Below, piece by piece: positions 60,968 to 64,000 of a stretch of DNA of 64,000 nt. The notes under the pieces are model-generated. The model was not told the DNA's origin. It saw only the letters and a list, made by a program, of their open reading frames with translations, and searched no databases. The stretch spans positions 186,001-250,000 of the forward strand of contig CAYULF010000003.1 in the NCBI GenBank assembly GCA_964445695.1. The letters run 5' to 3'. The first letter of the stretch is position 1. The number at the start of each line of letters is the position of its first letter. The position numbers were made by a program, and so were the translations under genes. This DNA is from JAUIKM01 sp964445695 (GTDB taxonomy: Bacteria > Bacteroidota > Ignavibacteria > Kapaibacteriales > UBA7675).

Positions 60968-63900
60968 TCAACGCACTTTGATGACCTGAACGTCGAAGGA
61001 GCCGCGCTGCGTGAATACACGCACGGAATAGACGCCGGAAGCCAGCGAATTCAGTTCCAGCGGCAGCTGTTGCACGCCGGCTGTCTGATATCCGCTGAAT
61101 ACACGTGCAACCGGGCGACCGCTCTGGTCGAACAGTTCCACGCGCACGTCGCCCGATTCCGTCAGCTCGTAGCGCAATGCTGCGCTGCCGGCCGCCGGCT
61201 GCGGATAGACCGTTACGCTCTCGGCTTTGACGTCCGTCGGCGTTTCAATTACCGAGGAGACGACATCAAAGTCGAGCACGCTGCCGTCGTCCAGCACCAG
61301 GCAGAGGCGCAGGTTGTAATCGGCGGGTACGGTGCCGGGTTCGTCGCCGGGCGTCAGGAAGCCGCAGGCCATCAATACACCGGCCTGTCCGGTCAGACCC
61401 GACAGATCGACGAAGTACTGGCCTGCCACTGTTTCCGGGTCTCCGGCAGCCGTGACTTCGATGTCGTAAACGCCGGGCGCCATCGAGTTGTAGCTGCTGA
61501 AGTCGCCGTAGGCCAGGTTCGCGATGAAGGGCGAGCCATCATCCGTCAATTTGATGTCTACATCGGGCGCGTCGGTCGAGCCGTGGAAAGCCACGAACTC
61601 GAAGTTGTTGGGATTGTCCTCGGCCTCCGGACGCACAGCTGTCAGGTTGATGTCCAGCGTGATGTCGCGGTTGCCTTCGTTGCCGTTGTTGAAGCCTTCG
61701 CCCGCCACGCCGGTCACAATGGCGACATAGCGCTCATCGCTGTCCAGCGCGGGCAGCGTCGTGCTCATTATCACTTCGGAATCGACGCCGGTGCTGGTTG
61801 CGCCGGCAATCACCACGTTGATCGCCTGACCCGCAGGCACGCTCAGGAAGGGCGTTGCGCCGCGGAAGGGAATGTTGTCCAGATCGGAAGATTTGACGCC
61901 GTTGACGTAGATGTCCACCTCGGCGGCGGCGGGATCCGGCGAATTGTGGATCAACTGCAGCGCGCTCACTTCCGGCTGATCTTCCTGCAACTGAACGATC
62001 GTGCCGTCCGGCAGCGCCATGTAGACGCCGAAAATCGACGAGGAGGGCACCGTGCCCGGTTCGTTGTTCAGCGTCGTGAAACCGGAGGCAAAAATCAGTG
62101 CCGCGCCGCCCGCGGGCAGCAGCCGCGCGCGGTACAACCCGATGACATTGTTGATGTTACCGGCTTCAGTCAAAGCCAGAATGTAGTTGCCGGCCGGCAG
62201 CGAGAGGAAACCGGGCGTCATGCCGTAGTCGATGTTCTCAAAGATGGCCGGTTCGTCCAGCACGCCGTACACGTCGATGGCCGGTGCGTCGGTCGAGCCG
62301 TGGAAGGTCAGGAAGTCAAAGCTGTTTGCGTCCGTCGCGGTCTGGCGCGCATCCAGCAGGTAGAACTGCAGATCGATGTCGCGATTGCCCGGATCCGGGT
62401 TTTCGTAGTCGCCTTCTTCCGCGCCGTTGACAATCAGGTAGTAGGACCCGTCGGTCGTAAGCGGGCCAATCGTTCGGCGATTCAGAACGCGGTCGTCGCT
62501 GCGAGTGCTGGCGCCTTCCGCAATCACAATATCCAGCATTTCATTGGCCGGGACATTGATGAAGGAGGTAGCCTCGCGGAAGCCCAGATCGTCCGTGCCC
62601 GAAAGGCGTTTGCCGTTGACGTAGATGTCGATCTCGCCCGCTTCAACCAGCCCCGCATTGTTCAGGAACTGCACCTGTGCGGCGTCTTCCACTGCAACCG
62701 ACAGCGGTGTTACCGTGCCGTCCGCGGCGGCCATCGACAGGCCGAAGTTGTATACTTCGCCCAGGACGGCGGGCTCATTTTCCGGCGTGACGAAACCGTG
62801 TGCAAAGATCGTCACGGATTCCCCGGTCAGGCCGCTCAGGTCCACATCGTAGCTCTGAATAATTGCATCTTCGTTGCCGGCTTCCGTGACGCGAAGAACG
62901 TATCCGTTCGGTTCAAGCGAGACGTAATTACTGAACTCGGAGTAATCGAGATCGGCAACCGGCGGAATGCCGACTCCGTCCTGGCGGATGTCGATCGGAC
63001 CTGCGTCCGTCACGCCGTGGAACGCCACAAATTCAGCGTTGATATCCACTTCCGCGGCGGAACGCGCTTCGGAAATGCTGATACCCAGGTTCAGGTCGCG
63101 GTTGGCTTCGTCCGGATTTTCGTAGTCGGTCGGATCGTTGATGCCGATGGCCACGCCTGCGTATTCCATGTAACGCGTCAGCTGACCGGCATTGAATTCT
63201 TTGATCACGCGATTGGTCGGTCCGGAGCTGCTCGGCTGTGCAAAGGTCACCGTCAGGTCCACTTCTGCAGGCAGGTCCATGTAGGGCGTCGCACCCAGGA
63301 AACCGAAGTCGTCGGTAGCCTGCGGTTTGTAGCCGTTGAAGTAGATGTCGACTTCACCGGCCGACGGATCGCCGGCGGCGTGAATAACCTGCATGCGCGC
63401 CACGAAGGGCAGCGAGATGACTTCTCCGCTGCCGAGCGCGGCGTATAATTTCATTTCAAAGGACGGCGGAATAATCGTCGGCTCGTTCTGCGTCGTCATG
63501 AATCCCGAGGCAAACACAACAACGCTTTGGCCGCCCAGATCGCTGAAGTCTGCAAACCAACGGCCGAGCAGATCGATTTTGGAGTTGAATTCCGTTACGG
63601 AAAGACTGTAGACGCCGGCTGAAACGGTTACCGGATCGCCGCCGACTCCGTAGTCGACGTCTTCAAAGAGGGGAGTGCCTTCCAGATTTGTGTAGATGTC
63701 AACGGCGGGAATGTCGGTGACGCCGTGAAAACCGTACAGATCCACTACATCGTTGGAAGCCGACGTTTTGTTGACTTCCACGGCGACCATGTCCAGCGCC
63801 AGGTCGCGGTTGACCGGATCGCCGTTTTCAAAACCGCCCGGCGATTGCAGGCCGTTGATCACCACGGCGTAGTCCTGCCCCGGAATAAGTTCGCCCAGGT

Positions 63901-64000
63901 TGAACGTGGCAATAATAGCGTCGTCGGCATCGGCGCTTTCCTCACCGGCCAGTTTGGCCAGAAAAGGATCGCCGGAGCGGATCGAGACATAGGGCGACGC
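60968..64000 (-). CDS. DUF4397 tandem-repeat protein with T9SS sorting domain, partial (N-terminus beyond right edge)
   Basis: The frame is open from the window edge to the stop at 60968, so at least 1010 residues are seen and the start lies outside; the ATG at 63865 is internal. The protein is a chain of DUF4397 modules of about 225 residues each. Four FHG(V/S)TDAP-type motifs and three VDIY(F/V)NG-type motifs are visible, plus a partial module at the edge. The C-terminal about 80 residues are a T9SS type A domain (SVTVYPQPAAGSAALRYEL, VRVELFDQSGRPV, LASGVYSVRVFTQ). It is a secreted or surface-anchored beta-rich protein, possibly adhesin-like. Confidence 0.88.
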   Translation of the reverse strand, partial: ASPYVSIRSGDPFLAKLAGEESADADDAIIATFNLGELIPGQDYAVVINGLQSPGGFENGDPVNRDLALDMVAVEVNKTSASNDVVDLYGFHGVTDIPAVDIYTNLEGTPLFEDVDYGVGGDPVTVSAGVYSLSVTEFNSKIDLLGRWFADFSDLGGQSVVVFASGFMTTQNEPTIIPPSFEMKLYAALGSGEVISLPFVARMQVIHAAGDPSAGEVDIYFNGYKPQATDDFGFLGATPYMDLPAEVDLTVTFAQPSSSGPTNRVIKEFNAGQLTRYMEYAGVAIGINDPTDYENPDEANRDLNLGISISEARSAAEVDINAEFVAFHGVTDAGPIDIRQDGVGIPPVADLDYSEFSNYVSLEPNGYVLRVTEAGNEDAIIQSYDVDLSGLTGESVTIFAHGFVTPENEPAVLGEVYNFGLSMAAADGTVTPLSVAVEDAAQVQFLNNAGLVEAGEIDIYVNGKRLSGTDDLGFREATSFINVPANEMLDIVIAEGASTRSDDRVLNRRTIGPLTTDGSYYLIVNGAEEGDYENPDPGNRDIDLQFYLLDARQTATDANSFDFLTFHGSTDAPAIDVYGVLDEPAIFENIDYGMTPGFLSLPAGNYILALTEAGNINNVIGLYRARLLPAGGAALIFASGFTTLNNEPGTVPSSSIFGVYMALPDGTIVQLQEDQPEVSALQLIHNSPDPAAAEVDIYVNGVKSSDLDNIPFRGATPFLSVPAGQAINVVIAGATSTGVDSEVIMSTTLPALDSDERYVAIVTGVAGEGFNNGNEGNRDITLDINLTAVRPEAEDNPNNFEFVAFHGSTDAPDVDIKLTDDGSPFIANLAYGDFSSYNSMAPGVYDIEVTAAGDPETVAGQYFVDLSGLTGQAGVLMACGFLTPGDEPGTVPADYNLRLCLVLDDGSVLDFDVVSSVIETPTDVKAESVTVYPQPAAGSAALRYELTESGDVRVELFDQSGRPVARVFSGYQTAGVQQLPLELNSLASGVYSVRVFTQRGSFDVQVIKVR

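Noticed and set aside
60911..63448. Plus-strand 845-residue ORF opposite the DUF4397 gene
   Set aside because: It is an antisense shadow of a repetitive, GC-rich gene; the minus frame has clear domains and a T9SS tail.
1..64000. tRNA, rRNA, integrase or transposase that would mark the left AT-rich region as a classical island
   Set aside because: None was recognised by eye on either strand; the transfer idea rests only on composition and gene content.

Overview
The window looks like chromosomal DNA of a Gram-negative member of the Fibrobacterota-Chlorobiota-Bacteroidota (FCB) group. Two proteins end in type IX secretion (T9SS) type A C-terminal sorting domains, the type II topoisomerase pair is of the ParE/ParC layout typical of Bacteroidota relatives, there are two TonB-dependent receptors with N-terminal carboxypeptidase-regulatory-like domains, and many lipoproteins carry clear lipoboxes. 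A Kapabacteria/Ignavibacteria/Chlorobi-like lineage is my best inference; I cannot prove it without a search. No rRNA, tRNA, integrase, transposase or CRISPR array was recognised.

Region 1 (1-7413) is visibly more AT-rich than the rest. A truncated minus-strand gene at the left edge faces a tight six-gene plus-strand cassette (1390-7413): two small unknown proteins, a peptidylarginine-deiminase-like enzyme with a complete catalytic set, a protein ending in a V4R-like ligand domain, a nucleoside-phosphorylase-fold protein with a helical N-terminus, and a type I asparaginase with an extra C-terminal domain. I know no described system with this combination; it is the best candidate for something new.

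Region 2 (7429-17094) is housekeeping and transport: a small lipoprotein, a DUF6483-like protein, an FbpABC-type Fe(3+) ABC transporter, and a minus-strand run of lytic transglycosylase, CPA2 cation:proton antiporter and receiver-nucleotide cyclase. Region 3 (17095-26163) has a non-coding stretch packed with GTGAA/TTCAC words, then an HTH protein with an AT-hook/histone-H1-like tail, a PhoR/PhoB-like two-component pair, an MscS channel, a YcaQ-like DNA glycosylase and two Hsp20 chaperones. Region 4 (26536-33076) holds parE-parC, an FKBP lipoprotein and a family 2 glycosyltransferase.

Region 5 (33077-43823) starts with a 1.4 kb non-coding stretch carrying one copy of a 168-bp dispersed repeat and a 26-unit 15-bp tandem repeat. 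A signalling block follows: a HisKA_2-type PAS/GAF kinase, a 1461-residue receiver/seven-PAS/GAF/HisKA kinase, and a TPR protein with a kinase dimerisation-like helix pair but no ATPase domain. Region 6 (43957-54595) encodes a periplasmic cyclophilin, a Spy/CpxP-like coiled-coil lipoprotein divergent from an ECF sigma/anti-sigma pair, two minus-strand surface proteins (one with a T9SS tail) and a TonB-dependent receptor.

Region 7 (54596-64000) has the second copy of the dispersed repeat, then a minus-strand probable copper locus (OprC/NosA-like receptor, YtkA/FixH-like lipoprotein, Cys-rich small protein), a DoxX-like protein, a short-chain dehydrogenase, and a large DUF4397-repeat T9SS protein running off the right edge.
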